Shown here piece after piece: positions 18,507 through 30,603 of a stretch of 64,000 bases of DNA. The DNA is taken from NCBI GenBank assembly GCA_001599755.1, contig BCHX01000003.1:1828994-1892993 (forward strand), written 5' to 3'. The translations under genes and the position numbers were made by a program. The stretch is from Gliomastix tumulicola (Eukaryota; Ascomycota; Sordariomycetes; Hypocreales; Bionectriaceae). Position 1 is the first letter of the stretch; the number at the start of each line of letters is the position of its first letter. Under the pieces are notes generated by a model. That model had not been told where the DNA came from. It saw only the letters and a list, made by a program, of their open reading frames with translations, and did no database searches.

Positions 18507-21495
18507 GCGAGGTCTTCTCTCTCTCGAATGGATCTGTTTGGATACGATCTATACATGGATGGAGCGGCGCCTGAGCCGGACAGATATAGCGAAGCGTTTT
18601 TGCAGCCATAGATGTATATACTTTAGACGATATATTACACGGCCCATACTGACGATAGTCTTTCTTCAGACTCATGATGCCTTGAGCATCTCCTGCCTCT
18701 TAGCTCTGCTTGCTCTATGTCGTCGTGAGGCGTTCACCCGGGAGTGACGATTCTTCGATTATCGACCTTGGCGGTCTACTCGAAGGAATGCTCTCTCCCA
18801 TATTTGGATCTCAAACGCCAATGTCTCGAGCGAACCGGTGGTTGGTGCCGAGACATCACAGCCCTCGAGTGGCTTATCTTCCCCCCCTTTGAAACTTGAT
18901 CAAACCTGTCTCTTGAATACGAAGATAGATGCCAGACGCCCTGCCCCTTTCCCCTTCCTTTCTGGTAGACTAGGGTATGTTCTGGTATAGTGTCCTTTCG
19001 AGGGACCAGCTTTGGACAAACGGCGGTGGGATCGGATACGAGAACAGCTACGTCGGAACAGCAACACGAAAAGGCGGGCGGACATCGTTTCACAAGCAGG
19101 CAATCCATTGGACTTTCGCAGCCAACCACGCACGCCGTCCGCCAGTCATCACGGATCAATCTTCTCACTGAAAAAAAACGACGCAGTACGCGGTGACTAA
19201 AACGAGCATCCGTAAGAAGGGGGAATGATCGACACCACGTACCACGCTGAAGCCCCTATTTCCCTCGCGAGCATTCCGCGAGGCTGGAGTCGCACAGACA
19301 ATAAAAAAATTAAGGAGACCCGAGTCTGTCATAGCTCTCTCCCCGCGCGACTAATGACGAACCATCGAGTCCAATGTCTCAGTTCCGCGATGATATCATA
19401 TCCCCCATCAAATGAATGTCAAACCGGCGCACCCTCGAAGACGAGATGAACGGAGGTCATAGCACCTCAGGTTCCTGAACGTTTTCCTTTTCGAATGGGC
19501 AGCAGGCTTCGGTGAGAGAAGCTAGCAGAGGACCCCTGGGCTGGTCGAGCTAGCTCGCCAGCTAGCTCCATGCACGAGGAGCATGGGCCGCGTTTCAGAG
19601 GCCTGCTAGCTGAGCTTGGGTGCGCAGGGGGAAGACATTTTCGCTGAGAAGGGCTGACGGGTCACAGATCTGTTAAGATGGTGGGTGTGGTCTTGCGATG
19701 AGTCGAGTCTGGGGGAGAAAGAGAGAGAGAGAGAGAGTTCGGGATGGGCGACGACACGACTAGCAAGGCGGTTTACTTGGCTTTTCTTGTCGTCGCTATT
19801 TCTGGAGTTCTGTGGCTTTGTTAGTTCAAGACAGGTTCGTTCGGCACTGCGTCCATTTATTATTTCGCTCTGCTGATCAGCCCTGGCCCGTTCTCCATCT
19901 TCCTGCCTTACGAGAAGGGAAAAAGATCGGACCTCCTTTATCGTGGGGCGGCATGGCTGCCCAGCAAAATGAGCAACTGAGATGTGGTGTGACGTGCCGG
20001 ACGGTCACAAAAGGGTGTCGTCACGCAACCACCCCCTCCCCCCCCTTCGCCTCGCTTCAGGCGAGATCGGGAGAGTCTGGATCGGGGAGCTGTAGCCAAG
20101 TCGAGGGATGAGGCTGTCCATTGTTCTTGGGGAAGTCTGACATGATTGTGTGTTGGTGGCGTCGCCGAAGGAGGATGCGGTCGATGGAATGTCGGATTTT
20201 CGATAGATTTGGCGTGGGCGTTGGTTGGAGTTGGGGGCAGATGGGGTACCTGAGATTCAGGTCGCTCGCAGCTGTGCTGTATTGGGGTTTTGTGTATAGC
20301 ACGTGGAGACGGGTACTTGACGGGTGCGTACCCAGATGGTCACAATTTCGAGGGCCCTCCCCCCTGTTCTGGACTGATCCAATGGCATCGATGGTGTGCC
20401 TGGCAGGAGCCCCACTCACACAACTCCACCTCCACCCTCTCCGTTTTGTTTTCCCGTGTTTGCATGTTTCTCGCTGAAATTGGGATGATATCACCATCAG
20501 AAACGGGCAGCTCTGTAATGCTCGGTATAGTACCTTGGGACCAGCACCAAAGCCCCCCCAAGATGAGGATCAGCGCGCGCAGGGTACCCGGGTCATTCTG
20601 TATCTGAGGGCAAAGTCCCTGCAACCGTCTTAACTCACCTGAGATAATTATGCAGGCGAACCGCAGGCCCGTGGGATCGGATTATGACAGCCTGGGCAAC
20701 GTAAGAAAGCCCACAGACGGCAAGGGAAGTAAGCCTGGGGGGGCCGACCCTCTGCCTAGACGACTTCTGGGCGGTGATAATATAGGGAGAGAGACTGCTC
20801 ACAAACGGGCGGAAAGAGGGCGAACAGGGGGGGTCTCCCGCCGTCGAGCGCTGATTTGTGCATTCCGCGGCCGTGCACCGCGTTTGTGCATGGCACTGCA
20901 TGCTCATCACCCAGGAACGGCAAGGATTAATGTGCTTATGACCGGGATAGGCCTGCTTTGTGCACAATCCCAACCCAACGTCCATCCATCCATCTTCCCA
21001 GGTGGCTTCCCTTGTCCCCTTCCCTTCCTCTCTCCCCATTTTCGCTCGTAGGGTTCCATTTACTTCACCTCTCCAACGCCTTCTTTCCTCTCCCCCTTCC
21101 CGCCCTGTGCATCCTCTCATTCGCCCACCTTCTTTTTTTTCTCTTCACCAACGCGCGCTCTCACTTTTTTGTTGTTGTTCGGATACGAGGCTGCCCTTAC
21201 TCATCTGTTGCCAGTGGCAGCATGCGCCCGAGCTGAATTTGGTGAAGCCTTTGTCCTCGTCGCCTCTTCCCTGTGTCCCTGGTCCGGCCCATTCCATTCC
21301 TTCTCCCACGACGACGACACACACGCTTGGCCTGTTTCTTGACGCCCTCTGAAACACGGCGCCATACCCGACGACTGGAATCGCTCGCTATTTTATCAGG
21401 ATCTGATCCGGCAACTCGGACGAGACCGGCATTTATTTCAACAACCGTTGATTACCCCAATTGAGTGAACGGGTTGCCAACGTGGCTGGGCAGAC
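18507..21495. other. 3-kb stretch without a supported gene
   Basis: Frames on both strands are short and have no recognisable domains. A GA repeat lies at 19.72 kb and a palindrome-rich patch near 19.55 kb. A 28-codon minus-strand frame near 20.14 kb begins in a good start context but has no splice signals that would extend it. The right end, pyrimidine-rich from about 21.0 kb, looks like the promoter and leader of the SH3-domain gene. Confidence 0.5.
19717..19737. repeat. GA dinucleotide repeat
   Basis: About ten GA units in non-coding sequence. Confidence 0.85.
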
Positions 21496-22943
21496 ATGGC
21501 GATTTCACATCAGCACATGCACCCAAAGAGGAGGGAGGAGAAGGCCGAAGATGGTATGACTGCAGCGCATGCCCGTTGAATGATTGGTTGACTAATTCGG
21601 TCGCAGAAGAATATGTGATCAAGACGGTGTATCAGACCCTCGAGAAGACCTTTGAGGGACCCATTGGGGGCTATGCGACGCTGTACAAGGATGCAGCAGT
21701 GACGGTTGATCTTAATGATGCCCCCGACTCGACGACGCTGGCCGCTGCTGAGAGTACTGGGATCGCTTTTGATGGCGAGGTCCCTTCCGCCATTCTCAGC
21801 CAGACGATGGATGTTGGCGACTCGACTCTGGCCTTTGACACCGGCAAGGCCACTCTGCTTCCCTCGACAGAGGCTGCCACCGACGCGGCCACCAGCACAA
21901 CCGCCCCGGCCCAGCCCAGCTCAACGTCGGATCAGTCCACGGGAGGAAGCGGAGGTACGAGTGCGGGAGTCAAGGCCGGTATCGCCTTCGGTGTCCTGGG
22001 TGGCGTGCTCGTCGTCGCGTTGGTCGTCTTCCTCATCTTCAGCCGCCGGAAGAAGAAGAAGTCGGGCAGCAACCCCGAGACGGGCTCCGAGAAGTTCGAC
22101 ACGGCCTCGTCGGCCTCGCAGGCCATCCCCATGCAGACCAACAACCGCGCGCCCCGCGTCAGCCTCCGCCCCGTCACGCAGTTCTTCCCTACGCTCGGCG
22201 GCGAGAAGCACGCCAGCAAGAACCCGGGCATCGGCCTCTCGCTTGGCGCGGCTGCTGCTGCCAACAAGCCCAGAGCCCCCTCGCCTGACTGGGCTCGCAC
22301 GCCCAACAGCCCCAACCCCTTTGACCGGCCTGGCACCAGCCAGAGCACGCACTCCGCCAACCCGTTCGGAGCGAGCGCCGAGCGGCCAGTGTCACCCATT
22401 TCCCAGGAGATTAGTATGTACTCGAGGAGGTCGCCCAGCCCGGTCAGCAACCGCTCTGTCGCCGGCGCTGTGACGACGAACAACGGGACCCGCCAGACGT
22501 CCATGCACGCCGACATTCAGGAGATGGACTTCACGCTCCCGCCTCCGTCGCGAGGAGCCCCCAGCCCAACGGGAACCGAATTCAGTATGAGCTCCATCGC
22601 CCCCGGCGCCAGCGCCCCTCCGTCAAATGGTGCCGCCGCCATCGCGGCCATGGGCGGCCCGCGGAACACCGCCGTCCACCGCGTCCAGCTTGACTTCAAG
22701 CCCACGCTCGAGGACGAGATGGAGCTCAGGGCAGGCGAGCTCGTGAGGCTGCTCCACGAGTACGACGATGGCTGGGCGCTCTGCATCAGGCTAGATCGAT
22801 CCCGCCAGGGCGTCGTGCCGCGGACATGTCTGTCCACGCGCCCCGTGAAGCCTCGCGCTCCCCCCGGTGCGTCTCGCAACGGCCCTCCCGTCAACCCCAG
22901 CTCCTCAGCCAGGCCGCGGGGCCCGCCTGGCGTGGCGATGTAA
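21496..22943 (+). CDS. Single-pass membrane protein with C-terminal SH3 domain
   Basis: Exons 21496-21553 and 21607-22943 give 464 residues beginning MAISHQHMHPKRRE. The start is the only ATG in frame after a stop, and the intron (GTATGA to TCGCAG) joins it to EEYVIKTVYQTLEKTFEGP. After a 90-residue acidic region and a Ser/Thr-rich stretch comes one membrane segment (about residues 142-166, FGVLGGVLVVALVVFLIF), followed by a basic stop-transfer (RRKKKK). The cytosolic part is Ser/Pro-rich with repeated NPFDRP and NPFGAS motifs. The SH3 domain is at about residues 377-432: VQLDFKPTLEDEMELRAGE, then EYDDGWALC and RQGVVPRTCL. The layout resembles fungal plasma-membrane scaffolds or sensors that recruit Pro-rich partners; the partner is unknown. 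No clear cleavable signal peptide is seen, so an N-out topology is inferred. Confidence 0.85.
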
Positions 22944-24381
22944 CGGGGGGGAAGGGCTCCCGATACTTTTTACGACTCATATTCTATTGTTAATATTTAA
23001 TCTTCGCATTCGCTCGCTATTTGGAGTTGAATGTGCGCATGCTGCGTTTTTTTTTCGGAGCTGGGCGTTCCGAGATTGGAATAGGCATCACGCGATCAAT
23101 ACCATGATTCGATCCCATTCATACTCCTCCTACCCTTTTGTCGAGGTCTTGCACCTCTTGTCCCTCGTTGGTCCTTTCTGGGGTCCTCTTCTTCCCTTTT
23201 CTTTTCCCGACAACTGTCTGTTCCGTGCATCTACCTCGGGGGTTGCGAGGCTCACTCGGGGACATGTTCTTCTATTCGATCTCCGCCATCTCTCTGGCAG
23301 ACAGTTACAGTTACTTCCGGCGACCCGTGCGGTGGCTCATCGACGCTCGCTTCCTCTTCTCCTTGTCCCGGAGCATCGTGTCACGGGGACATAGAAATCT
23401 GCCTTGAGGGCGGACCGGCTCACTTCAACGCTTTGATCTAGAAAATGGCAGCTTTGGGAGCTGTCTTCATATCCTGTATAACGAGGAGGAAAAAAGGCCT
23501 GGGGGGCAATTTGTTGTGTGAATGGATGCCATATTGGACATAGTGTCAATACAAACATGTCGAACCACATTTTCTCGTGAAGCGATTGGGTTTCGCTGGC
23601 TGTGTGATGAGTTGAGATGCTCTTTGAGAGAGAGAGGGAGAGATGTTGTACGTGTTTGCGTTTTGGGTGCCGTTTCATCGGAGGTCAGAAGCGGAATCGA
23701 AGCGACGGGAGAAGAAGGTACGCGCCGTCGCTCTTGCCTCAGTCCGGACTTGGCTCAGGTGATGGCACACTCTGTCTCGAATTAGGAAACTACGACGTTG
23801 TCGGTGCTACTTCGTCCTCGGTGAGCGCGAAGTGCTGGCAGCAGGTACCACCGGACATGGACCTCGCACGCTCCTTCCCTGTCTGAATTTTCAACTGATA
23901 CCACTTTCTGTAGTTGCCCGATAACGCGTAAGCGAGTGCGAATCGCTTCTCGGCCTTGGATTGAGATCAAGTCTCCGAGTGCGGATGGATAAGGATTTCT
24001 TTGGTTGAAGTCTCACACTTTGCATCTCGGCGTGACCTCTCTCTCACCTTTTCATCACCTCGTGGCTAGGCCTAAAAACGCCCTCCCTCAACAGCAACAG
24101 CCATCACCTCGTTCCCTATTGTTTCTCCCTCTCCTGCTTGTTCGATACCTGAATCTTTCCCCGACAAACCGCTGCTTCGTTTCCGCACTGTACCTTTTCA
24201 CTGTCACATCTGCAACATCGCACCTCGCTCATTCAGAGCTGGATTCTCACCGAGCATCCCGCCCTCGCACCCGCCTTGGTGACTCAAAAGCGGGAGCATA
24301 TCTGGCAGCCCGCAGGCCGCTCATTTCTTCCCGTCACCCTCGCCCATTTCCAATCTCAAGAACGAAATATCAAAAAAAGCC
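22944..24381. other. Tandem intergenic region
   Basis: 1.4 kb between the SH3 protein and the cyanovirin-type protein. The last 350 bases are pyrimidine-rich and look like promoter and leader of the right-hand gene. No gene is seen. Confidence 0.5.
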
Positions 24382-25141
24382 ATGCTTCTCGACACCTGCA
24401 TCGCGCTTCTCACCATCGCCGCGGCGGCCGCCTCCGCGGCGCCCGTCCTCGACAACGCCTTTGGCCTCTGGGTCGAGGGCACCGCCCCCGGCAGCGGCGA
24501 GGTCCAGGACACGGACGTCTCGCAGACGCTGCCGGGCTTCAACCACATGCAGCAGAGCAACCAGTCCGTCGTCGCGCTCCCGGAGCCCGAGGACACGGAT
24601 CTGGGCGAGGACCCTGCCCTCGGCATCACGTTCGAGGACGAGTGCAAGCACATGGGGCTCGGAGGGGACGGTGAGGTCGGGGAGACGACCATCGAGGGGG
24701 AGTGCGTCGACGAGTATGGGTATTGGTGGGCTACGGTGCTCAACTTGAATGAGTGTGCTGCCAACGTGGACGGGCGACTTGCGTACAGGGAGGGGTGAGT
24801 TGAAGAACATTCGTCGCTGTTCGAACATGTATGTGGAAGGCTCTTGGCTGACTTGTGGGAACAGGGGCAACTTCGACGAGTCCTGTCGACAATGCATCCT
24901 GAGCGATCTCAAGGAGAAGAAGGGCCTCCTACTCAAGTGCAACTGCATGAAGGGCGGCGTCGCCTATTACACTTCCCTTCCACTGGGATCTCACGGTGAG
25001 AAACGCTCCCATCAAGTCATATTCTCTTTCACTAACGAAGTCCTCCCAGTTGAGCATCCCCGGACCGTCCGCCCGGTTGGAGGCCGCCTGATGTGCGGCG
25101 ATCGTCTCGGCAGCAAGACACCCAGTTATTCTGTGCACTGA
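24382..25141 (+). CDS. Secreted cyanovirin-N (CVNH) type lectin-like protein
   Basis: Exons 24382-24794, 24865-24995 and 25050-25141 give 211 residues. Intron 2 is 54 bases, in frame and without a stop, so a form retaining it (229 residues) is possible. A signal peptide covers residues 1-20 (ends AASAAP). Residues about 85-180 carry the CVNH pattern: a Cys pair, EGECVDEYGYWWATVLNLNECAANVDG, then GGNFDESCRQC, LLLKCNC. NLNECAANVDG corresponds to the family's LN..I.N.DG strand, and GNFxxSC to the repeat boundary. CVNH proteins bind high-mannose glycans; the fungal ones have varied cell-surface or secreted roles. About 60 residues between signal and domain are acidic and unrecognised. The Cys content is higher than in the simplest CVNH proteins, suggesting extra disulphides. 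Confidence 0.8.
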
Positions 25142-25420
25142 AAATCAGTGTGACTGGCTTTCGGTCCTTGAGAGTCTTGATGTTGGTCGGGAGGATGTGA
25201 CGAAACTACTGTGCTGGTTGCAGGGCGATACGGCACCTCCATTGCAATGCGAGCAATGAGTAGTACATGAAGGGTATTATAGGTCAGTCTAATTAGCGTG
25301 TCTGACTTCAACACGCGCAGTATAATAATGTATGTACATGGGCACGACCTCTGCCTGTTTCTTACATGATATCTCTGAAAAATCCCGAGGCACCTAAGTT
25401 ACAATGCACCCCTGAAACTA

Positions 25421-27086
25421 CTAATGTATCCGGGTTGCCATGCCCGATATCAAGGACGCGGCGAAGTCTCCCTGCTCCTTGATGAGTTCCTTGAAGGCTG
25501 GGTCCGAGCTCACATACTCTGAAAAGCACAGCCAGAAGTTCACCATGAGACTCCTCGCTGCGTCCTTCTCGACCGTGTTGTCAAAGACCATGTGGGTCAG
25601 GTCGATGAGATCCGGCAGCCGGGCGCGCGTGACCTCGTAGGCGACGAGGCAGTCGTGCAGCCGCTTGAGGCTCAGGTCGCCGAGGTCCTTGACGTTGTAC
25701 TTGTCGGCGAGGATGTACAGGTGCAGGTGGCTGAGGAAGACGGGGAGCTGGGACTTGCGCCAGTCGTTCATCTTCCTGGCGAGCCCGCCGCTCGTGGCCG
25801 ACATGCTCTGGCCGCGGTAGTTGGTGATCTGGCGGCGCAGCGCGCTGAAGCTGCTCATGACGGTGTACTTGGACTTGGCGCTGCTCTCCTGGATCCAGCT
25901 GTTGGGCTCCGGGGGGAGGACGGTGGCGGTGGCGGGAGCCGGGGAGCGGCGTCGCAGCCGCTCGCGTATGGTCTGGCGGCGCAGCAGATGGATGTCGTCC
26001 GCAAGCTCCATTTGCTCCTCCTCCTCCTCCTCCCCGCCCTGGTCGTAGTCGGGGCCGTTACGGTCGTAATAGTCGTGGAAGTCGTCGTGATGGCCCTGGT
26101 ACAGGGCCTGGTACGCCTCGTACTCGTGGCGGCGCTTCTTAAGGTGGTGCTGAGCGCGATCGTCCTTCAGACGGCCCTCGGCGATCTTCCACGCCTTGAG
26201 CCAGGTGTGGACGCTGTAGGGCGGAATCGGTCGGAGCCAGGGTATATCGTTTCCGGCTTCGTGGACGGAGCGGTTGAAGGGACTGGCGTCGTCGTCGTCG
26301 TCGTCGTCGTCACCCGGCTGGTGAGGAGCGGCAAAGGGGAAGGCCGGGGCGTATACGGGGGGCTCCTCGTTTGAGACCCTTCCACCCCCGACGGTGGCGA
26401 TCTCGCCTTCCTGCCCGTTGAATTCGCTGATGAATGTGGCGACGAAAATATCCTGCGTGCTTGAAAAGGGATCGATGATCTGCCTAGGATTGATGGACGG
26501 CAGGCGGCTAGAAGAGCCCTGATGAGAAGCTGTGCTGCTGCTGCTGCTGCTGCTGCTGGCTGGTGTTGAAGGGCCGGCAGCCGTCTTGTCGCCGTCGGGG
26601 GCTGGAGTGATGCTTTTGCCCTTGCCTTTGCCCTTGCCCTTGCCCATGCCCATGCCCATGCCCATGTAGGTCTGATAATAGGCGGCACCGTCCGTCTCAG
26701 CCTCCTCTGGCTCGATGGTCTCAGGCTCGGCGCCCTCGTAGTCGTACGAGTAGGCGAAGCTGACGAACCGGACAAAAGTGTCCGTATCGACGTCCGGCCA
26801 GTAGACGCGGCCCTCGCGCGCCTCCCTCATTTTGCCGTTGAGCATCACATTGAGGGGCGGTGAGAGGCGGGCGACGATTTGCTTGTGGATGCGGAACTCC
26901 TTCTTCTCCTCGCCCACGACAAATATGAACGGGTCGGAGGTGAGGCAGCTGCTTCGGGTGTCAGTGGGATGATGCTTGGGGGGGGGGGGGGGGGAATGTG
27001 GGAATTTGAAGTTGTGTGACTTACTCTTCGTAGTCGATTGGCGCGGCCCTCAAATCGCACATCGTATTTGATGAGGGAGTGGCCAT
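25421..27086 (-). CDS. BTB/POZ domain protein with low-complexity insert
   Basis: Exons 27025-27086 (MATPSSNTMCDLRAAPIDYE) and 25421-26948 give 529 residues; the 76-base intron (GTAAGT to AGCAG) contains a 16-base C run on the coding strand. The BTB fold starts at once: DPFIFVVGEEKKEFRIHK, then VARLSPPLNVMLNGKM and VYWPDVDTDTFVRFVSFAYS. It is interrupted by about 160 residues of low complexity, including MGMGMGMG and KGKGKGKGK repeats and a poly-Ser run, before the C-terminal helices resume with VFLSHLHLYILADKYNVKDLGDLSLKRL. This is the usual form of fungal BTB proteins of the speckle-type class, which may serve as Cullin-3 adaptors. The substrate is unknown. Confidence 0.85.
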
Positions 27087-27618
27087 AGCTCTTAGATTTG
27101 CTTGTTCTTTTTGATGACCCTGACTGCTGCTGCTGCTGCTGCTGCTCGGTGCCCAATCTCAGGCTCGATATGAGGCGGGTGATACGCGCGCTGCGTGCGG
27201 ATCAGCCGAGTGTGTTTGGTGGTGAGACTTGTGCGACGAGAATGGATGAGAATGGAAGGAGGTTTATGAGGACGAGAAATTTGGGGGGCTGAGATTGGAT
27301 GGGATAATTTATTTACACAAACGAAACCCGGAGAAGTCTAAAGTCAGCTGGGAGGCGCAGGAACTGAAGTCACTGCAGCGTTGAGGTGGGATTGTAGGTG
27401 GAAAAGCCCCGCTCACCACCCGATCGAAAGTGGGTAGACATAAAAGAACGTGACAAAGATCACATGTCATTCTATGGATAATTCGGACGGCTTGTCGCAT
27501 CTTTTATGTCATCTATCATTTGGACCAACCTCCTCGTCGTTGGGGTCGAACAATAACGGCGCTTCTTCCTGTTGACGCGACGATAACAACCCGCGTTGAG
27601 AAGAGATTGATTGATTCT
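27087..27618. other. Intergenic region between two minus-strand genes
   Basis: 0.5 kb with a CTG triplet repeat at 27.12-27.15 kb, in the leader or promoter of the BTB gene, and the 3' region of the TFIIIC gene. No gene is seen. Confidence 0.5.
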
Positions 27619-30019
27619 CTACGCCACAAACTTTCCTCCACACCCTCCACAGGCCTCTCCCGCCGGGGGCACCGAGCTCGATGCCTCAGGCCCCATGTAC
27701 TCGTCCGCCAGCCTCAACAGCTCAGCGTACTTGAGACAGCGTCGCTGGCAGACGGCGCAGACATGCGACACCCCTGGAGCTAGCACAGCGACACCCGAGT
27801 AGCTGCAGATGGCTTCGTTTCTGTTAGAGCGGGTGCGCGTTCAAGAAATAAAAGGGGGGGGGTTGGCAATTGGGTTGCGTTTGTACTCACCGAACGAGTG
27901 GCCGTTGTCACACTTGGCCTCGTACCCGTCGTTCCGCAGCGTGCTCTCGCAAAAGGCGCACTTCTGGTTCGCCTTGATGTCCCGGAAGAACTCGCTCAGC
28001 GCGGGCTGCCGGTGGCTGAGGGATGGATCTGTGCTGGCCGCGGAGCGTGTGATGTCTGGCCCGCTGCCGTACATCCATTCCCATATCCGCCCCTCCGTTG
28101 TGAGTTTGGAGTCTACTTCTCTCGACCCAGCGTTTTCGTCAGGGCTTTCCTCGGCGGAGGAGCGTGTCCATCCAAAGAAGAGCTTGGACCTGCCCTTGCG
28201 ATCGGGGTACCGCGTGCTGGAGCGTGTGACGAGCGCTGCTGTTGAGCCGCCCCCGGGCGACAGTGCCAGTCCCCAGATGCGGAACTGGTACGGATGGATG
28301 AGAGGCGGCTCCATCTCCTCCGTATCCAGTTCGCCGTCGGATACGGATGAATCGTCCGAGTCCGACTCGACCGTCTCGGCGCTGATTTCGAGCGGTATGA
28401 GGCGGCCCGTCGCTCGTCTGAGGTACTCGGCCCACTGGGGGAAGTGCCCATCGTCGTTGACGGCGTTGGTTTCGTACCAGTTCTGGCTGTCCCAGGTTGC
28501 TGAGCTTCTGGCGAGGCTATAGCGTGGAATCTTGGGCTTGTTGTCTGGATCTGGCGGGTGAATGACGAGGTCTAGGGGAAGGGGGGATGTTAGCGGTGTC
28601 CTGGATGAGGCATCCGCCAGTCCTACCTGCTATTGGGTTCGATATTGAACTCGGTGTCCAGAGTGTCCCGCACTCGTCGAGTGAATGTGCTCGGACTGGA
28701 GGGGTGATATCGCCCGTTAAGTCGACCTGGAAAGCTCTGGCCTCGAAAGGCGTGCATATGAACCCCCGACACATGTGCTGTTTGCCTTCGGTCCAGACCT
28801 GGTAATAGTGTTAGGTAATTGTTAGAAAACCAGGGTTCCTGTACGTACCATGTCTTCCCACCTGACAAAGGCATCCGTAGACAAGGGTATACAGAGGCTA
28901 GTGGTGTCTGATGCCGCGACTTCTACCTCCGGTGAAGACTCCCTCTCCCACTGGCCCTTAAGCGTGATCCTGCGAAAGCCGACGTAGTTGCGGCCAATAT
29001 AAGAAACGGTAGCCGTCCTCGAATCGCCCTGGACAACCCACGGGCTCCACGATAATGAGGATGCCGTACCAGTGGGCACGAAATCAGGATCCATCTCGTC
29101 AGTAGGCTGAGAAGCTGTTAGAAAACACAGACCTCATGTTTTGGTGAACACACACGCACCTCATGTGGACTCCTCGCGTCAAAACGAGCAGCCTCGCGGA
29201 CCTGCCAGACGTCCTCCGTGCTGGTCGACCCAGGCTTAGAACGCATGAACCGTTGTATACTCATGATGACCACGTCCTCCTCATCAGTCGCATACGCCAA
29301 CAGCGCCCTGCCCGTAGCAATCTCCTTTGCCCAGGCGAAGCTCTTAATCCGGTCCTCCATGGTCCGAAAGGCGCCCGCCTCCACCTCGTCGGGGATGGGC
29401 AGGTCGGCCCCGAGCCCCCAGAGCATCCTCCACATCTTCGTGTCCCTCACGCGGACGCCCGCGCCCGCGGCCGTGCTCGCATCCAGCACCTCGCCCACGG
29501 CCAGCAGCTCCCCAGACGTCACCATGACCATCAGCACCGGCCGCAGGTTCGCGCCGAGGCCGCTGGGCGACCACTCGACGGCGACGACCTGTGACACGGA
29601 CGCGCCCCGGCCCGTGACGTCCCGCCCGGGCACGGCCTTCTCCGCGTGCCGCCACAGCTCGCCCAGGGCGGTGAGCGGCGGGATCGTCACGCCCGCGAGC
29701 TCGCACAGGCGGGCGTTGACGACCGGGTCCGGGCGGAAGATGCCCTCGAGCGTGAGGTACGTCGAGAACTGGTGGGGGGGAAGGAGCGCATTGTCGGCCG
29801 CGGGAGCCGCGTCGTCGTCGACGCTGGGGTACTCGGGGAAGTAGATGTAGATGGCCTCCGAGGTGGCGACGGCGAGCTCTGCGTCGCACGACCAGGACAG
29901 GGCGTGAGGGCCCAAGGGGCGCTCTTTGAGAGCTAGGGTCTTGAGACGATGGACCTGTGGTGCTTGTTAGTGTGCTGTTCGTTACTGCTCTGCGGTCGTC
30001 TTACTTGAGATCGATTCAT
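27619..30019 (-). CDS. TFIIIC subunit with WD-type N-terminus and C-terminal zinc finger (GTF3C4 / TFIIIC-delta type)
   Basis: Six exons: 30005-30019, 29160-29954, 28849-29106, 28627-28798, 27891-28571 and 27619-27812; 704 residues, every junction GT..AG and in phase. The N-terminal half has beta-propeller-like strands (GPHALSWSCDAELAVATSEA, VVAVEWSPSGLG, SSLSWSPWVVQ), matching the TFIIIC delta N-terminal domain. The C-terminus has the paired Cys pattern of the TFIIIC zinc finger: KCAFCEST, KCDNGHSFG, HVCAVCQRRC, CGGCGGKF. The ligands are split across the last intron, and only the acceptor at 27813 restores GAICSYSGVAVLAPG. TFIIIC binds the B box of tRNA genes and recruits TFIIIB for RNA polymerase III. 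Assignment rests on this two-part architecture, seen by eye. Confidence 0.78.
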
Positions 30020-30603
30020 TTTGAGGCCGGCGAACGTGTGTGGAATGGTGAAACCAGCAATTCCATCTTTGAGCACCTGGACTGGTGAGATGTGTATGAA
30101 GATAATATCACCTGAGCATTTGGAGAGAAGAGATGAGCGCTTTATTTGGTCGAACAGTCAAGTTACATTCTTCACTTGTTTGAAGGTTTTTCATTTCTCT
30201 GGTCGTGGTGGTTGTTTGGCTGACTAAGCGACATTAAGAGGTATCCAGCTTCAGGACGTTGTCTATCTGATGTTGATCTACATCTGTTCCTCCTCCTCTG
30301 CATCCTCTCTTGAATTAATTGATTTAGCATGGCATCCGCCCTAAACTCCTGCGGCCCCTTATCGGGAAGCATCTTGCTCGGCTCTTGTCGTCCTGGACGA
30401 TATATACCCCGCGGCGTGTTTGTTCAGTGAACAAGGGGACGAAGATATGCTGGCCAGGGCGGCGCATTCAGGCATAAGCGAATTCCGTAATTTTGTGGTG
30501 GGAGAGCTTGCACTTTGGCGATGCGCCCTGTCCTCTGTCATCTGTAGAATCGTGTCGGTCGTAGTGAACACATGGACTCTATTTCAAAGCAGATCTGTCT
30601 TGC
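30020..30603. other. Intergenic region between two minus-strand genes
   Basis: 0.58 kb holding the promoter of the TFIIIC-subunit gene and the 3' end of GPI8. No gene is seen. Confidence 0.5.

Noticed and set aside
20058..20144. 28-codon minus-strand frame MSDFPKNNG..., good start context
   Set aside because: No splice donor in it to extend the product, no known family, surrounded by non-coding sequence.
15000..26000. Secondary-metabolite cluster
   Set aside because: No synthase, cytochrome P450 or tailoring gene; the neighbouring genes are unrelated.
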